Assembly (NCBI RefSeq): GCF_004349105.1
Contig: NZ_SMLB01000006.1
Coordinates: 124,001 to 188,000 of the forward strand
Direction of reading: 5' to 3'
Length of the DNA: 64,000 bases
From: Jiangella aurantiaca
GTDB taxonomy: Bacteria > Actinomycetota > Actinomycetes > Jiangellales > Jiangellaceae
This document shows, one piece after another, positions 1 through 11,127 of the stretch; position 1 is the first letter of the stretch; each line of letters starts with the position of its first letter. Below the pieces are notes generated by a model, which saw nothing but the letters and a program-made list of their open reading frames with translations, was not told the DNA's origin and made no database searches. The position numbers and the translations under genes are program-made.

Positions 1-839
1 AGGTAGAGGCCGAACGCGGGCTGGCCGTTCGCCCTGGTCGGCAGGCACGTGTACCGCCGGCCGGCCCGCCAGTCCGCGCTGGCGCGGAGGAACCCGGCGA
101 TCGCCGCCGCCCCGAGGTACTGGTGCGGCGCCGGCGGCATGGCCAGCCAGGCGTCGTCGGTGAGCAGGGCAATGACGGCCTCGACGTCGTCGGCGACGAA
201 GGCGGCCGTGAACCGCCCCGTGAGGTCGCGTTCGGCCGCCGAGCCCGCGGGCGGCGCCGGTCGGCGCGGGCCCGGCGTCGTCGTCCGCAGCGTCGAGCGG
301 GCCCGCTGCAGCGTCCCCTTCACCGCCGTCGTCGTCGTGTCCAGCATGTCCGCCGCCTCCGCGAGCGGGAAGCCGAGCACGTCGCACAGCACCAGCGCGG
401 CGGTCTGCCGCGGCGGCAGCTGCTGCAGCGCCTCGACGAAGGCCAGCTCGACCTGCTCGCGCCGCAGGTAGGCCGGCTCGGGGAGCATCGCGTCCGGGCA
501 CGGCTGCACCCAGGGGACCTCGTGGTGACGGCTCGGCTCGGGTGCCTCGAACGGCGGGACCGGGGCGAGCGGCGGCCGACGCCCGGCGTCGCGGATCGCG
601 TTGAGGCAGCGGTGTGTCGCGATGCGGTACAGCCAGCCGCGCACCGACGCTCGCTCCTCGAACTCCGGCAGCCCACGCCACGCCGCCAGCAGCGTCTCCT
701 GCACCGCGTCCTCGGCATCGGGGAGCCGGCCGAGCAGCCGGTAGCAATGCAGCTGCAGCTCCCGCCGGTACGGGTCGACGAGCTCGGCGAACGCGTCGTG
801 GTCGCCTGTCCGCGCGCGGGTGAGGAGCACCGAGGTCAC
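1..839 (-). CDS. ECF sigma factor with SnoaL-like C-terminal domain (3' part outside window)
   Basis: About 279 codons are visible and the gene runs off the left edge. Reading from GTG at 839, the protein has a region 2 helix with HCYRLLGRLPDAEDAVQE and a following RGWLYRIATHRCLNAIRD segment. A region 4 helix-turn-helix follows (LPPRQTAALVLCDVLGFPLA). After about residue 190 comes a SnoaL/NTF2-like domain (FTAAFVADDVEAVIALLTDD, later GAAAIAGFLR). This order matches the extracytoplasmic sigma factors that carry a SnoaL tail (SigG/TIGR02960-like); in such families the tail modulates sigma activity. No anti-sigma gene is seen next to it. The start is uncertain because no clear ribosome-binding site precedes it; an ATG at 847 is out of frame and hits a stop. 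The gene is divergent from the SnoaL protein at 923. Confidence 0.85.
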   Translation of the reverse strand, partial: MTSVLLTRARTGDHDAFAELVDPYRRELQLHCYRLLGRLPDAEDAVQETLLAAWRGLPEFEERASVRGWLYRIATHRCLNAIRDAGRRPPLAPVPPFEAPEPSRHHEVPWVQPCPDAMLPEPAYLRREQVELAFVEALQQLPPRQTAALVLCDVLGFPLAEAADMLDTTTTAVKGTLQRARSTLRTTTPGPRRPAPPAGSAAERDLTGRFTAAFVADDVEAVIALLTDDAWLAMPPAPHQYLGAAAIAGFLRASADWRAGRRYTCLPTRANGQPAFGLY

Positions 840-922
840 CGTCGCATCGTCGCACGACCGTTCCGATCCAGGCGGCGCCGGTGTCAGTACGTCGGAAAGG
901 ATCCATCGAGAAGGGAACGATC

Positions 923-1315
923 ATGACTCGTGCCGCCCTGGACGTCGCGCTCGCCTACCACCACGCGTGGGCGGGCGGCGACTTGGACGCCGCGCTGCGC
1001 TACATCGCCGACGACGTCGTCTGCGAGGCCCCGCCCGGCGTGCTGGAGGGGATCGACGCCTACCGGGCGTTCCTCGAGCCGTACGTGTCGCAGCTGGTCA
1101 GCGCCTCGCTGATCGCCGCGTTCGGCGACGACGAGACGGCCCTCGTCATGTACGACTCGGTGACGCAGTTGGTGGCGCGGGCGCCCGGCGCGGAGTGCGT
1201 CCGCGTCGCCGATGGCCGCATCGTCCGCAGCTGGTTCGTCTTCGATCGGGCGCCGTTCATGGCCGCCCGGGCGGCCATGGTCGGATCACGGGATGCCCAA
1301 GGCTCCGCTCCCTGA
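923..1315 (+). CDS. SnoaL-like (NTF2 fold) protein
   Basis: A 130-residue protein starting MTRAALDVALAYHHAWAGGD, with the pattern of a SnoaL-like/NTF2-fold domain: helix, D-L-D-A-A-L-R-Y-I-A-D-D-V, and a C-terminal strand VRVADGRIVRSWFVFDR. ATG 923 was chosen over an upstream in-frame GTG because AAGGGA lies six bases before it. Members of the fold are small-molecule enzymes or binding proteins, so no reaction can be assigned. It is divergent from the sigma factor, which carries the same fold at its C-terminus, and shares an 83-base promoter region with it; co-regulation is an inference. The 3' end overlaps the next reading frame (start 1293). Confidence 0.8.
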   Translation: MTRAALDVALAYHHAWAGGDLDAALRYIADDVVCEAPPGVLEGIDAYRAFLEPYVSQLVSASLIAAFGDDETALVMYDSVTQLVARAPGAECVRVADGRIVRSWFVFDRAPFMAARAAMVGSRDAQGSAP

Positions 1316-1454
1316 CGACGTCAGCGCATTCCTCACCCGGCCCAACCCGGCCGTCATGGCGACGCTAGGACCGGCCGGGCCGGTCAGCGTCGCGACCTGG
1401 TACCTGTGGGAGGACGGCCGGGTGCTGGTCAACCTCGACGAGGGCCGCCGCTGA
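1293..1454 (+). pseudogene. Truncated PPOX-family (pyridoxamine-oxidase/F420-type) gene
   Basis: Only 53 codons remain. MPKAPLPDDVSAFLTRPNPA and VSVATWYLWEDGRVLVNLDE are typical of the N-terminal strands of the pyridoxamine 5'-phosphate oxidase-like, F420- or flavin-binding split-barrel family. Full members are usually about 130-150 residues. Here the frame stops directly after DEGRR, where family members continue with R/K-x-x-x-L. The start overlaps the end of the SnoaL gene by 23 bases, which suggests the two were once co-transcribed. The stop codon lies inside the left arm of a perfect hairpin shared with the convergent GNAT gene. The likely history is a deletion that removed the C-terminal half and joined the remnant to the terminator. 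Confidence 0.7.
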
Positions 1455-1473
1455 GCTCCGCATCGCTCAGCGG
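1448..1473. terminator. Bidirectional hairpin holding both stop codons
   Basis: CCGCTGAGC (1448-1456) and GCTCAGCGG (1465-1473) form a perfect 9-bp stem with an 8-base loop. The TGA of the truncated PPOX gene (1452-1454) and the TGA of the opposite-strand GNAT gene (1467-1469) sit in the two arms. There is no T-run, as is common in actinobacterial terminators. Terminator function is inferred from the convergent position. Confidence 0.6.
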
Positions 1474-2003
1474 AGGCCGACGGCGTCGTGGCGCCAGAAG
1501 ATCTCCGGATAGACGAGGGTGCCGGTCATCCACGGCTCGTACGTGCTGAGCGTCCGGACCTGGAACGCGGCGTCGGGGATTCGCAACGACGGCTTGCGGA
1601 ACCCGAGCGGCTCGCCGGGCCGGAACCCGAACCTCGGGTAGTAGCCCGGCGAGCCCTCCAGGAACACCGCCGGCGCGCCCTGTTCGTCGGCCAGCGCGAG
1701 GCCGCGGGCGATCAGGGCGCTGCCGATGCCGTTCTTCTGATGCTCCGGCAGCACCCCGATGGGGCTCAGCACCAGCACGTCGACCAGCCGCTCGGGTGCA
1801 TCGAGGATGCCGCGGGTGAACAGCACGTGCCCGACGATGTCGCCGTCCTCGACGGCCACGAGTGAGAGGCCGCTGGTGGGCGTGAGGAGGCCGCGGAGGT
1901 CGTCGGCGAGGGTGGCGACATGCTCGCCGTCGTCGCCGAACGCCTCGCGGTGCACGTGGTGGACGGCTGCGTGGTCGGCGGGTTCCTCCGGGCGCAGCTC
2001 CAT
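1467..2003 (-). CDS. GNAT family N-acetyltransferase
   Basis: A 178-residue protein beginning MELRPEEPADHAAVHHVHRE. It has the GNAT core: a strand VGHVLFTRGIL, and the acetyl-CoA pyrophosphate-binding loop in GVLPEHQKNGIGSALIARGL (Q/R-x-x-G-x-G/A pattern, here QKNGIG). These are followed by VFLEGSPGYYPRFGFRP, the YYxRFGF motif common in this subgroup (YhbS-like). It transfers an acetyl group from acetyl-CoA to an unknown small amine or protein N-terminus. A longer in-frame extension exists upstream but lacks GNAT similarity, so ATG 2003 (or GTG 2012) is preferred. It converges on the truncated PPOX gene. Confidence 0.85.
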   Translation of the reverse strand: MELRPEEPADHAAVHHVHREAFGDDGEHVATLADDLRGLLTPTSGLSLVAVEDGDIVGHVLFTRGILDAPERLVDVLVLSPIGVLPEHQKNGIGSALIARGLALADEQGAPAVFLEGSPGYYPRFGFRPGEPLGFRKPSLRIPDAAFQVRTLSTYEPWMTGTLVYPEIFWRHDAVGLR

Positions 2004-2062
2004 GGCGGTCACCGTAGGCGGAGGTGCCGGCGGGCCGCACGGCAATTTCCGGCCGGGCGGAC

Positions 2063-2152
2063 CTTGGCACGGCTGCCGTGGTGCTTGGCACGGCTGAGCG
2101 TCGCTGGCGCGCTCGGTTCGTCCGCATCGGAGCGACGCCCAGGCGTGCCAAG
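2063..2152. repeat. Short repeats CTTGGCACGGCTG (two direct, one inverted partial)
   Basis: CTTGGCACGGCTG occurs at 2063-2075 and again at 2084-2096, 21 bases apart (two helical turns). The core CTTGGCAC reappears inverted as GTGCCAAG at 2145-2152. The stretch is upstream of the GNAT gene and holds no supported reading frame. Two-turn spacing is compatible with a protein-binding site, but no regulator is identified. Confidence 0.4.
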
Positions 2153-2232
2153 CCATGTAGGGGCGTGCTCGTAGCGGTCGCTGTGACATCCCTGCTCCAT
2201 CATCCCGCGATGGCACGCTGGTGCCCGCGGAT

Positions 2233-2308
2233 CCGGCGGATACCCGCGAAACAGGCGGATAGCGCCCCGATTCCGCCGGCAAGCGTTGGTTTCGCGGGTA
2301 TCAGCCGG
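2233..2308. repeat. 20-bp inverted repeat inside toxin-antitoxin debris
   Basis: Bases 2239-2252 (GATACCCGCGAAAC) are perfectly complementary to 2289-2302. Extending outward to 2233-2252 and 2289-2308 gives 20-bp arms with one mismatch. A second inner stem (GGCGGA at 2254-2259 with TCCGCC at 2272-2277) nests inside. The right arm ends about ten bases before the recognisable antitoxin tail, so the element occupies the place where the antitoxin body should be. It shares no terminus with the GTTGATCTTGG repeats elsewhere in the window. Confidence 0.6.
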
Positions 2309-2315
2309 AAATCCG

Positions 2316-2372
2316 GGCAACGTCGCCACTCCGGTGCAGGAGATCGTCGACGACCTGCGTGGTGAGCGATGA
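2316..2372 (+). pseudogene. C-terminal remnant of an antitoxin
   Basis: In the frame ending at TGA 2370-2372 the last codons read GNVATPVQEIVDDLRGER. A proline-then-acidic-helix tail of this kind is usual at the end of Phd/VapB-type antitoxins. The stop overlaps the start of the following PIN gene as ATGA, the standard antitoxin-toxin junction. Nothing upstream in this frame looks like a DNA-binding domain; a large inverted repeat occupies that position. Assignment rests on the junction and the next gene, so it is tentative. Confidence 0.45.
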
Positions 2373-2551
2373 CCGTCTACGTGGAGACGTCGGCGGCGGC
2401 GAAGCTGCTGATCGAGGAGGCGGAGTCCGCGGCCCTGGCGGACTACCTGGACGGGCAGCAGGCCGCCGGCTTGCCGCTGATGTCGAGCATGCTGCTGGAG
2501 ACCGAGCTGCGCCGCCTCGCCACGCGCACCGGGATCGGACAGGAGCGCGTC
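2369..2551 (+). pseudogene. 5' half of a PIN-domain (VapC-like) toxin gene
   Basis: Residues 1-61 (MTVYVETSAAAKLLIEEAES through SSMLLETELRRLATRTGIGQ) match the N-terminal half of a PIN-domain ribonuclease: a strand ending in the first acidic residue (here Glu6 in YVETSA), then LLETELRR with the second acidic site. After residue 61 the reading frame runs into unrelated sequence and then the pyrR leader, so the C-terminal half with the remaining catalytic acids is missing. Intact VapC proteins are about 130-140 residues. The toxin is almost certainly inactive. The remnant lies directly upstream of the pyr promoter. Confidence 0.65.
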
Positions 2552-2618
2552 AGCGACCGAACCGGCGGTGTGACGGGGCCGACAGCGTGCCGCTCACGAG
2601 CGCGCCCGGCGCCGCTGA

Positions 2619-2624
2619 TAGGCT
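2619..2624 (+). promoter_or_regulatory. Probable -10 element of the pyr operon
   Basis: TAGGCT at 2619-2624 fits the actinobacterial -10 pattern TANNNT. Transcription starting near 2631 would give a leader of about 58 bases that holds exactly the PyrR-binding hairpin. No convincing -35 box is seen. Confidence 0.4.
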
Positions 2625-2642
2625 CGCACCTGAAACCGACGT

Positions 2643-2677
2643 CCTTTAAGTCCCGTCCCGTGAGGCGGGGAAGGAGG
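2643..2677 (+). promoter_or_regulatory. PyrR-binding RNA element overlapping the pyrR ribosome-binding site
   Basis: The sequence matches the PyrR-binding loop consensus step by step. TTTAA is at 2645-2649. A lower stem CCCG (2652-2655) pairs with CGGG (2666-2669), with one bulged T at 2656. An upper stem CC/GG (2657-2658, 2664-2665) closes a CGTGA loop, and the 3' flank AAGG follows. The flank is the first part of the Shine-Dalgarno AAGGAGG (2671-2677), 11 bases before the pyrR ATG. In mycobacteria PyrR bound with UMP represses translation at such a site. No terminator/antiterminator pair is seen, so translational control is the better reading. Confidence 0.85.
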
Positions 2678-2688
2678 TCCTGCGAAGC

Positions 2689-3264
2689 ATGTCTCGCGAC
2701 CTGTCCGGCGCCCGCGAGGTGCTCGACGGCGACGACGTCGCCCGGGCCCTGACGCGTATCGCCCACGAGGTGGTGGAGCGCAACAAGGGCGCCGCCGACC
2801 TCGTCCTCCTCGGCATCCCCAAACGCGGCGTCCCGCTCGCGTACCGGCTTGCCGAACGCATCTCCGCGGTAGAAGGCACCGAGGTCCCCGTCGGGGCACT
2901 CGACGTCACGATGTACCGCGACGACCTGCGGCTGCGGCCCGCCCGCGCCCTGGAGCACACGGACATCCCGCCCGGCGGGATCGACGACCGCATCGTGGTG
3001 CTGGTCGACGACGTCCTGTTCTCCGGGCGCACGATCCGGGCCGCGCTCACGGCGCTCGAGGACATCGGGCGGCCGCGCGCCGTCCGCCTCGTCGTCCTCG
3101 TCGACCGCGGGCACCGGCAGCTGCCGATCCGCGCCGACCACGTCGGCAAGAACATCCCGACGTCGCTGGTCGAGAGCGTGAAGGTCCGGCTCGCCGAGAC
3201 CGACGGCCACGACGGCGTCCTCCTCGACAAGCCGGCCCCGCAGACCACGGAGGTGCTGCCGTGA
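2689..3264 (+). CDS. pyrR: Bifunctional pyr operon regulator / uracil phosphoribosyltransferase
   Basis: A 191-residue type I phosphoribosyltransferase. The PRPP-binding loop [18 protein letters not shown] lies at about residues 103-120. [18 protein letters not shown] forms the flexible-hood and pyrophosphate region. In the family PyrR binds pyr mRNA when UMP or UTP is high, and converts uracil plus PRPP to UMP with low activity. The ATG is set by AAGGAGG, which is also part of the RNA target, so the protein probably represses its own synthesis and that of the coupled downstream genes. The stop overlaps the pyrB GTG by the GTGA junction. Confidence 0.96.
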   Translation: MSRDLSGAREVLDGDDVARALTRIAHEVVERNKGAADLVLLGIPKRGVPLAYRLAERISAVEGTEVPVGALDVTMYRDDLRLRPARALEHTDIPPGGIDDRIVVLVDDVLFSGRTIRAALTALEDIGRPRAVRLVVLVDRGHRQLPIRADHVGKNIPTSLVESVKVRLAETDGHDGVLLDKPAPQTTEVLP

Positions 3265-4202
3265 TCCGTCACCTCCTGTCCGCCGGCGATCTGTCGCTCG
3301 ACGACGCCACGCTCGTGCTCGACACCGCGGACGAGATGGCCCGGCTCACCGAGGGCCGCGCGGTGAAGAAGCTGCCGACGCTGCGCGGACGCACCGTGGT
3401 CAACCTCTTCTTCGAGGACTCCACCCGCACCCGCACGTCCTTCGAGCTGGCGGCGAAGCGCCTGTCCGCCGACGTCATCAACTTCTCCGCCAAGGGGTCC
3501 AGCCTGTCCAAGGGCGAGAGCCTCAAGGACACCGCGCTGACGCTCGAGGCGATGGGCGCCGACGGCGTCGTCGTGCGGCACTCCGCCAGCGGCGCGCCGT
3601 ACCGGCTGGCGACGTCGGGCTGGATCAACGCCTGCGTGGTCAACGCCGGCGACGGCACCCATGAGCACCCCACCCAGGCACTGCTCGACGCGTTCACCAT
3701 GCGGCGGCACCTGGGCGAGCTGGCCGGCAAGCAGATCGTCATCGTCGGCGACGTCCTGCACAGCCGGGTCGCGCGCAGCAACGTCCTGCTGCTGGCGACG
3801 CTCGGCGCGAAGGTCACGCTGGTCGCGCCGCCGACGCTGCTGCCCAACGGCGTCGAGCACTGGCCCTGCGCGACGAGCTACGACCTCGACGACGCGCTGA
3901 CCGGCGCCGACGCCGTCATGATGCTCCGCGTGCAGAAGGAGCGCATGAACGCCGCGTTCTTCCCGTCGGCCCGCGAGTACAGCCGCCGCTACGGCCTCGA
4001 CGCCCGCCGCCAGGCGCTGATGCCGCCCGAGGCGCTGGTCCTGCACCCCGGCCCGATGAACCGCGGCATGGAGATCACCGCCGACGTCGCCGACAGCGCC
4101 CGCTCGGTCATCGTCGAGCAGGTCACCAACGGCGTCTACGTCCGCATGGCCGTGCTGTATCTGATGCTCGCCGGCAACGCGACCACGGAGGAGGCGGCAT
4201 GA
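3261..4202 (+). CDS. pyrB: Aspartate carbamoyltransferase catalytic subunit
   Basis: A 313-residue enzyme that condenses carbamoyl phosphate with aspartate, the second step to UMP. The carbamoyl phosphate loop [12 protein letters not shown] is near residues 51-62, HPTQALLD near 135, and the aspartate loop LHPGPMNRG near 261. Length is normal for the catalytic chain. No pyrI regulatory chain is present; in Gram-positive bacteria this enzyme is usually unregulated and PyrR sets its level. GTG start inside the pyrR stop; the 3' end overlaps pyrC as ATGA. Confidence 0.97.
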   Translation: MIRHLLSAGDLSLDDATLVLDTADEMARLTEGRAVKKLPTLRGRTVVNLFFEDSTRTRTSFELAAKRLSADVINFSAKGSSLSKGESLKDTALTLEAMGADGVVVRHSASGAPYRLATSGWINACVVNAGDGTHEHPTQALLDAFTMRRHLGELAGKQIVIVGDVLHSRVARSNVLLLATLGAKVTLVAPPTLLPNGVEHWPCATSYDLDDALTGADAVMMLRVQKERMNAAFFPSAREYSRRYGLDARRQALMPPEALVLHPGPMNRGMEITADVADSARSVIVEQVTNGVYVRMAVLYLMLAGNATTEEAA

Positions 4203-5512
4203 CCACCACGCTGATCACGAACGCGCGCGTCCTCGGCGGGGAGGCGCAGGACATCCTGATCGACGACGGCGTCATCGTCGCGCTCGGCGCCGACGCGGCC
4301 ACCCACGCCATAGTCGCGAACGCCACGACCATCGACGCCACCGGGCTCATCGCGCTGCCCGGCCTTGTCGACCTGCACACACACCTGCGCGAACCCGGGC
4401 GCGAGGACGCCGAGACGGTCGAGACGGGCACCCGGGCCGCGGCCAGGGGCGGGTTCACCGCCGTCCACGCGATGGCCAACACCGACCCCGTCGCCGACAC
4501 CGCCGGCGTCGTCGAGCAGGTCTGGCGGCTGGGCCGAGAGGCCGGGCACGCCGACGTCCGCCCGGTCGGCGCCGTCACCGTCGGGCTGAGGGGCGAGCGG
4601 CTGGCCGAGCTCGGCGCCATGGCCGAGTCCGCCGCCGGTGTGCGGGTCTTCTCCGACGACGGCGTCTGCGTGCACGACGCGATGCTGATGCGCCGCGCGC
4701 TGGAGTACGTCAAGGCCTTCGACGGCGTCATCGCCCAGCACGCACAGGAGCCGCGGCTCACCGAGGGCGCGCAGATGAACGAGGGCGAGCTGTCCGGCCG
4801 GCTCGGGCTGCGCGGCTGGCCGAGCGTCGCCGAGGAGGCCATCGTCGCCCGCGACGTGCTGCTGGCCGCGCACGTCGGCTCGCGAGTGCACATCTGCCAC
4901 CTCTCGACGAAGGGATCGGTCGAGATCGTCCGGCTGGCCAAGGAACGCGGGCTGCCGGTGACGGCCGAGGTCACGCCGCACCACCTGCTGCTCACCGACG
5001 AGCTGGTGGCCGGCTACGACCCGCGCTACAAGGTCAACCCGCCGCTGCGCTCCGCCGCCGACGTCGCGGCGCTGCGCGAGGCGCTGGCCGACGGCACCAT
5101 CGACATCGTCGCCACCGACCACGCGCCGCACCCGGTCGAGGCGAAGGACTGCGAGTGGGACGTCGCCGCGTTCGGCATGCTGGGGCTGGAGACGGCGCTG
5201 TCGGTCGTCCAGCACACCATGGTCGACACCGGGCTGCTCGACTGGGCCGGCGTCGCCGACCGGATGTCGTTCGCGCCGGCCCGCATCGGCCGCAGCGACA
5301 CCGGCGGCCAGCCGCACGGCCGGCCCATCGCGGCGGGCGAGCCGGCCAACCTCACCCTCGTCGACCCGAGCACCACCACCACGATCGACCCGTCGGCATC
5401 GGCGTCGCTGTCGCGGAACACACCGTACGAGGGGATGAAGCTGCCGGGCACCGTCGTCGCGACATTCCTGCGCGGCCGGCTCACGCACGACACAACTGGG
5501 GGACACGCATGA
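4199..5512 (+). CDS. pyrC: Dihydroorotase
   Basis: A 437-residue amidohydrolase that closes N-carbamoyl-aspartate to dihydroorotate. The metal-binding [10 protein letters not shown] starts near residue 58, later metal ligands lie in VRVFSDDG and HICHLST, and ATDHAPH near 305 gives the catalytic Asp. The size and the SDDG segment place it in the class I (long) dihydroorotases of Gram-positives rather than the short E. coli type. It is joined to both neighbours by ATGA overlaps. In the homologous mycobacterial and Streptomyces operons I recall a small membrane protein gene between pyrC and carA; here there is none. Confidence 0.96.
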   Translation: MTTTLITNARVLGGEAQDILIDDGVIVALGADAATHAIVANATTIDATGLIALPGLVDLHTHLREPGREDAETVETGTRAAARGGFTAVHAMANTDPVADTAGVVEQVWRLGREAGHADVRPVGAVTVGLRGERLAELGAMAESAAGVRVFSDDGVCVHDAMLMRRALEYVKAFDGVIAQHAQEPRLTEGAQMNEGELSGRLGLRGWPSVAEEAIVARDVLLAAHVGSRVHICHLSTKGSVEIVRLAKERGLPVTAEVTPHHLLLTDELVAGYDPRYKVNPPLRSAADVAALREALADGTIDIVATDHAPHPVEAKDCEWDVAAFGMLGLETALSVVQHTMVDTGLLDWAGVADRMSFAPARIGRSDTGGQPHGRPIAAGEPANLTLVDPSTTTTIDPSASASLSRNTPYEGMKLPGTVVATFLRGRLTHDTTGGHA

Positions 5513-6653
5513 CGACGAACGCACCGGCGCTGCTCGTGCTCGAGGACGGCCGGACGTTCCGCGGCCGCTCGTACGGCGCGCCCGGCGAGACGTTCGGCGA
5601 GGCCGTCTTCTCCACCGGCATGACCGGCTACCAGGAGACGCTGACCGACCCGTCCTACCACCGCCAGGTCGTCGTGCAGACGGCGCCGCACATCGGCAAC
5701 ACCGGGGTCAACGACGACGACCCCGAGTCCGGCCGCATCTGGGTCGCCGGCTACGTCGTCCGCGACCCCGCCCGCCGCGCGTCGTCGTGGCGGTCGCGGC
5801 GCAGCCTCGACGACGAGCTGGCCGCTCAGGGCGTCGTCGGCATCAGCGGCATCGACACCCGCGCGCTCACCCGCCACCTGCGCGAACGCGGCGCCATGCG
5901 GGTCGGCATCTCCACCGTCGAGACCGACGCCGACGCGCTGCGGCAGCGGGTGCTCGACAGCCCGGAGATGCTCGGCGCCGACCTCGCCGCCGAGGTCAGC
6001 ACCAAGGAGCCGTACGTCGTCCCGGCCGACGGCGAGCGCCGGTTCACCGTCGTCGCGCTCGACCTCGGCATCAAGTCGATGACGCCGCGGCGCATGGCCG
6101 AGCGCGGCATCGAGGTGCACGTGCTCCCGGCGACGGCGGGCATCGACGACGTGCTCAGCCGCGAGCCGGACGGGCTGTTCCTGTCCAACGGACCGGGCGA
6201 CCCCGCGACGGCGGACGGCCCGATGCATGTCGTCCGGGCGGCGCTGGAGCGCGACCTGCCGTTCTTCGGCATCTGCTTCGGCAACCAGGTGTTCGCCCGC
6301 GCCCTCGGCTTCGGCACCTACAAGCTCGGCTACGGCCACCGCGGCATCAACCAGCCGGTCCAGGACCGCGGCACCGGCAAGGTCGAGGTGACGGCGCACA
6401 ACCACGGCTTCGCGGTCGACGCGCCGCTGGACGGCCCGACGGAGACGCCGTACGGCGCCGCCGAGGTCAGCCACGTCTGCCTCAACGACGACGTCGTCGA
6501 GGGGCTTGCGCTGCGCGACCAGCGGGGCGACCTCAAGGCCTTCTCCGTCCAGTACCACCCGGAGGCCGCGGCCGGCCCGCACGACGCCGCCTACCTGTTC
6601 GACCGGTTCACCGACGTGATGTCGGCGGCACCGTCCGCCGCGAAGGAGGTCTG

Positions 6654-6654
<1 letters not shown>
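5509..6654 (+). CDS. carA: Carbamoyl-phosphate synthase small (glutaminase) subunit
   Basis: 381 residues. The N-terminal CarA domain begins [16 protein letters not shown] and contains [17 protein letters not shown]. The class I glutamine amidotransferase domain follows, with FLSNGPGDP, nucleophile Cys256 in FFGICFGNQ, and the His/Glu pair in [13 protein letters not shown]. It releases ammonia from glutamine and tunnels it to CarB. ATG 5509 was chosen because it forms the ATGA overlap with pyrC; a longer open frame upstream is out-of-frame pyrC sequence. The last base of its stop is the first base of carB. Confidence 0.97.
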
Positions 6655-9938
<3,284 letters not shown>

Positions 9939-9972
9939 TGCCCCGCCGGCCCCTCCCGCCCCGTCCCGAAAA

Positions 9973-10044
9973 GTTGATCTTGGAGTTTCCGGGGTATTCA
10001 TCGGACATTCCGGGCGGCAACTCCACGGTTACTCCAAGATCAAC
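9973..10044. repeat. GTTGATCTTGG inverted-repeat element, copy A
   Basis: GTTGATCTTGGAGT (9973-9986) is perfectly inverted at 10031-10044. The complement of 10021-10044 matches the left arm of the copy at 55037 at 23 of 24 positions. The centre shares ATCGGACATT and a terminal GCAA with the copy at 55933. The element fills most of the gap between carB and pyrD and ends two bases before the G-rich ribosome-binding stretch of pyrD. It encodes nothing. The RNA would form a long imperfect hairpin within the operon transcript. Confidence 0.85.
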
Positions 10045-10059
10045 GGGGGAGGGGGCGGC

Positions 10060-11127
10060 GTGACGGCGTACGACGTGCTGTTCCGGCGGGTGCTGTCGAA
10101 GCTCGACGCCGAGACCGCGCACAAGGGCGCGTTCGCCGCGATGCGACTGGCCGCCCGGGTGCCGGGGCTGGCGGCGTACGGACGGCGCAAGCTCGGCCCA
10201 CCCTCGGCAGGCGCCGTCGAGGCCTTCGGCCTGCACTTCCCGGGACCGCTGGGCCTGGCCGCCGGGTTCGACAAGAACGCCGTCGGCATCGACAGCCTGG
10301 CCGCACTGGGCTTCGCGTTCGTCGAGGTCGGGACGGTCACCGGACGGCCGCAGCCGGGCAACCCGCGGCCGCGGCTGCACCGCCTGGTCGCCGACCGCGC
10401 CGTCGTCAACCGCATGGGCTTCAACAACGACGGCGCCGCGGTGGTGGCCGCCCGGCTGGGGAAGCGGCGCCGGCGCCGGAACGCGCTGCCGGTCGTCGTC
10501 GGCGTCAACATCGGCAAGTCCAAGGCGGTGCCCGAGGCCGAGGCGATCGCCGACTACGAGGCCAGCACCCGGCTGCTCGCCCCGTACGCCGACTACCTGG
10601 TGGTCAACGTCAGCTCGCCGAATACGCCCGGCCTGCGCGACCTGCAGGCTGTGGAGAAGCTGCGGCCGCTGCTCACCGCCGTCCGGGCGCAGGCCGACGC
10701 CGTCACGACCCGCCGGGTGCCGCTGCTGGTGAAGATCGCCCCCGACCTCGGCGACGACGACGTCCTCGCGGTCGCGAAGCTGGCGCTCGAGCTGGAGCTG
10801 GACGGCATCATCGCGACGAACACCACCATCGGCCGCGACGGCCTGCGCTCCACGCCGCTCGCGGTCGAGCGGGCCGGCGCCGGCGGGCTGTCCGGGGCGC
10901 CGCTCGCGGCGCGGTCGCTGGAGGTGCTGCGACTCCTGCGTGGCGCCGTGGGGGAGCGGCTCACGCTGGTCGCGGCCGGCGGCGTCACGACCGCCGGGGA
11001 CGCGTACGAGCGGCTGCGGGCCGGCGCCACGCTGGTCCAGGCGTACACCGCGTTCATCTACGGCGGCCCGCTCTGGCCGGCCCGCGTGCAGCGCGAGCTG
11101 GCGCGGTTGATCGAGGAGGATCGTTGA
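10060..11127 (+). CDS. pyrD: Dihydroorotate dehydrogenase (quinone), class 2
   Basis: 355 residues. An N-terminal amphipathic stretch ([20 protein letters not shown]) suits membrane association. The FMN-barrel core has [12 protein letters not shown] near 65-75, [15 protein letters not shown], and [14 protein letters not shown] near 183-196; the Ser there is the class 2 catalytic base. [10 protein letters not shown] and AAGGVTT are FMN phosphate contacts. It oxidises dihydroorotate and passes electrons to quinone, linking the pathway to respiration. GTG 10060 is preceded by GGGGGAGGGGG. It is separated from carB by an inverted-repeat element, the only real gap in the operon. Confidence 0.96.
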   Translation: MTAYDVLFRRVLSKLDAETAHKGAFAAMRLAARVPGLAAYGRRKLGPPSAGAVEAFGLHFPGPLGLAAGFDKNAVGIDSLAALGFAFVEVGTVTGRPQPGNPRPRLHRLVADRAVVNRMGFNNDGAAVVAARLGKRRRRRNALPVVVGVNIGKSKAVPEAEAIADYEASTRLLAPYADYLVVNVSSPNTPGLRDLQAVEKLRPLLTAVRAQADAVTTRRVPLLVKIAPDLGDDDVLAVAKLALELELDGIIATNTTIGRDGLRSTPLAVERAGAGGLSGAPLAARSLEVLRLLRGAVGERLTLVAAGGVTTAGDAYERLRAGATLVQAYTAFIYGGPLWPARVQRELARLIEEDR

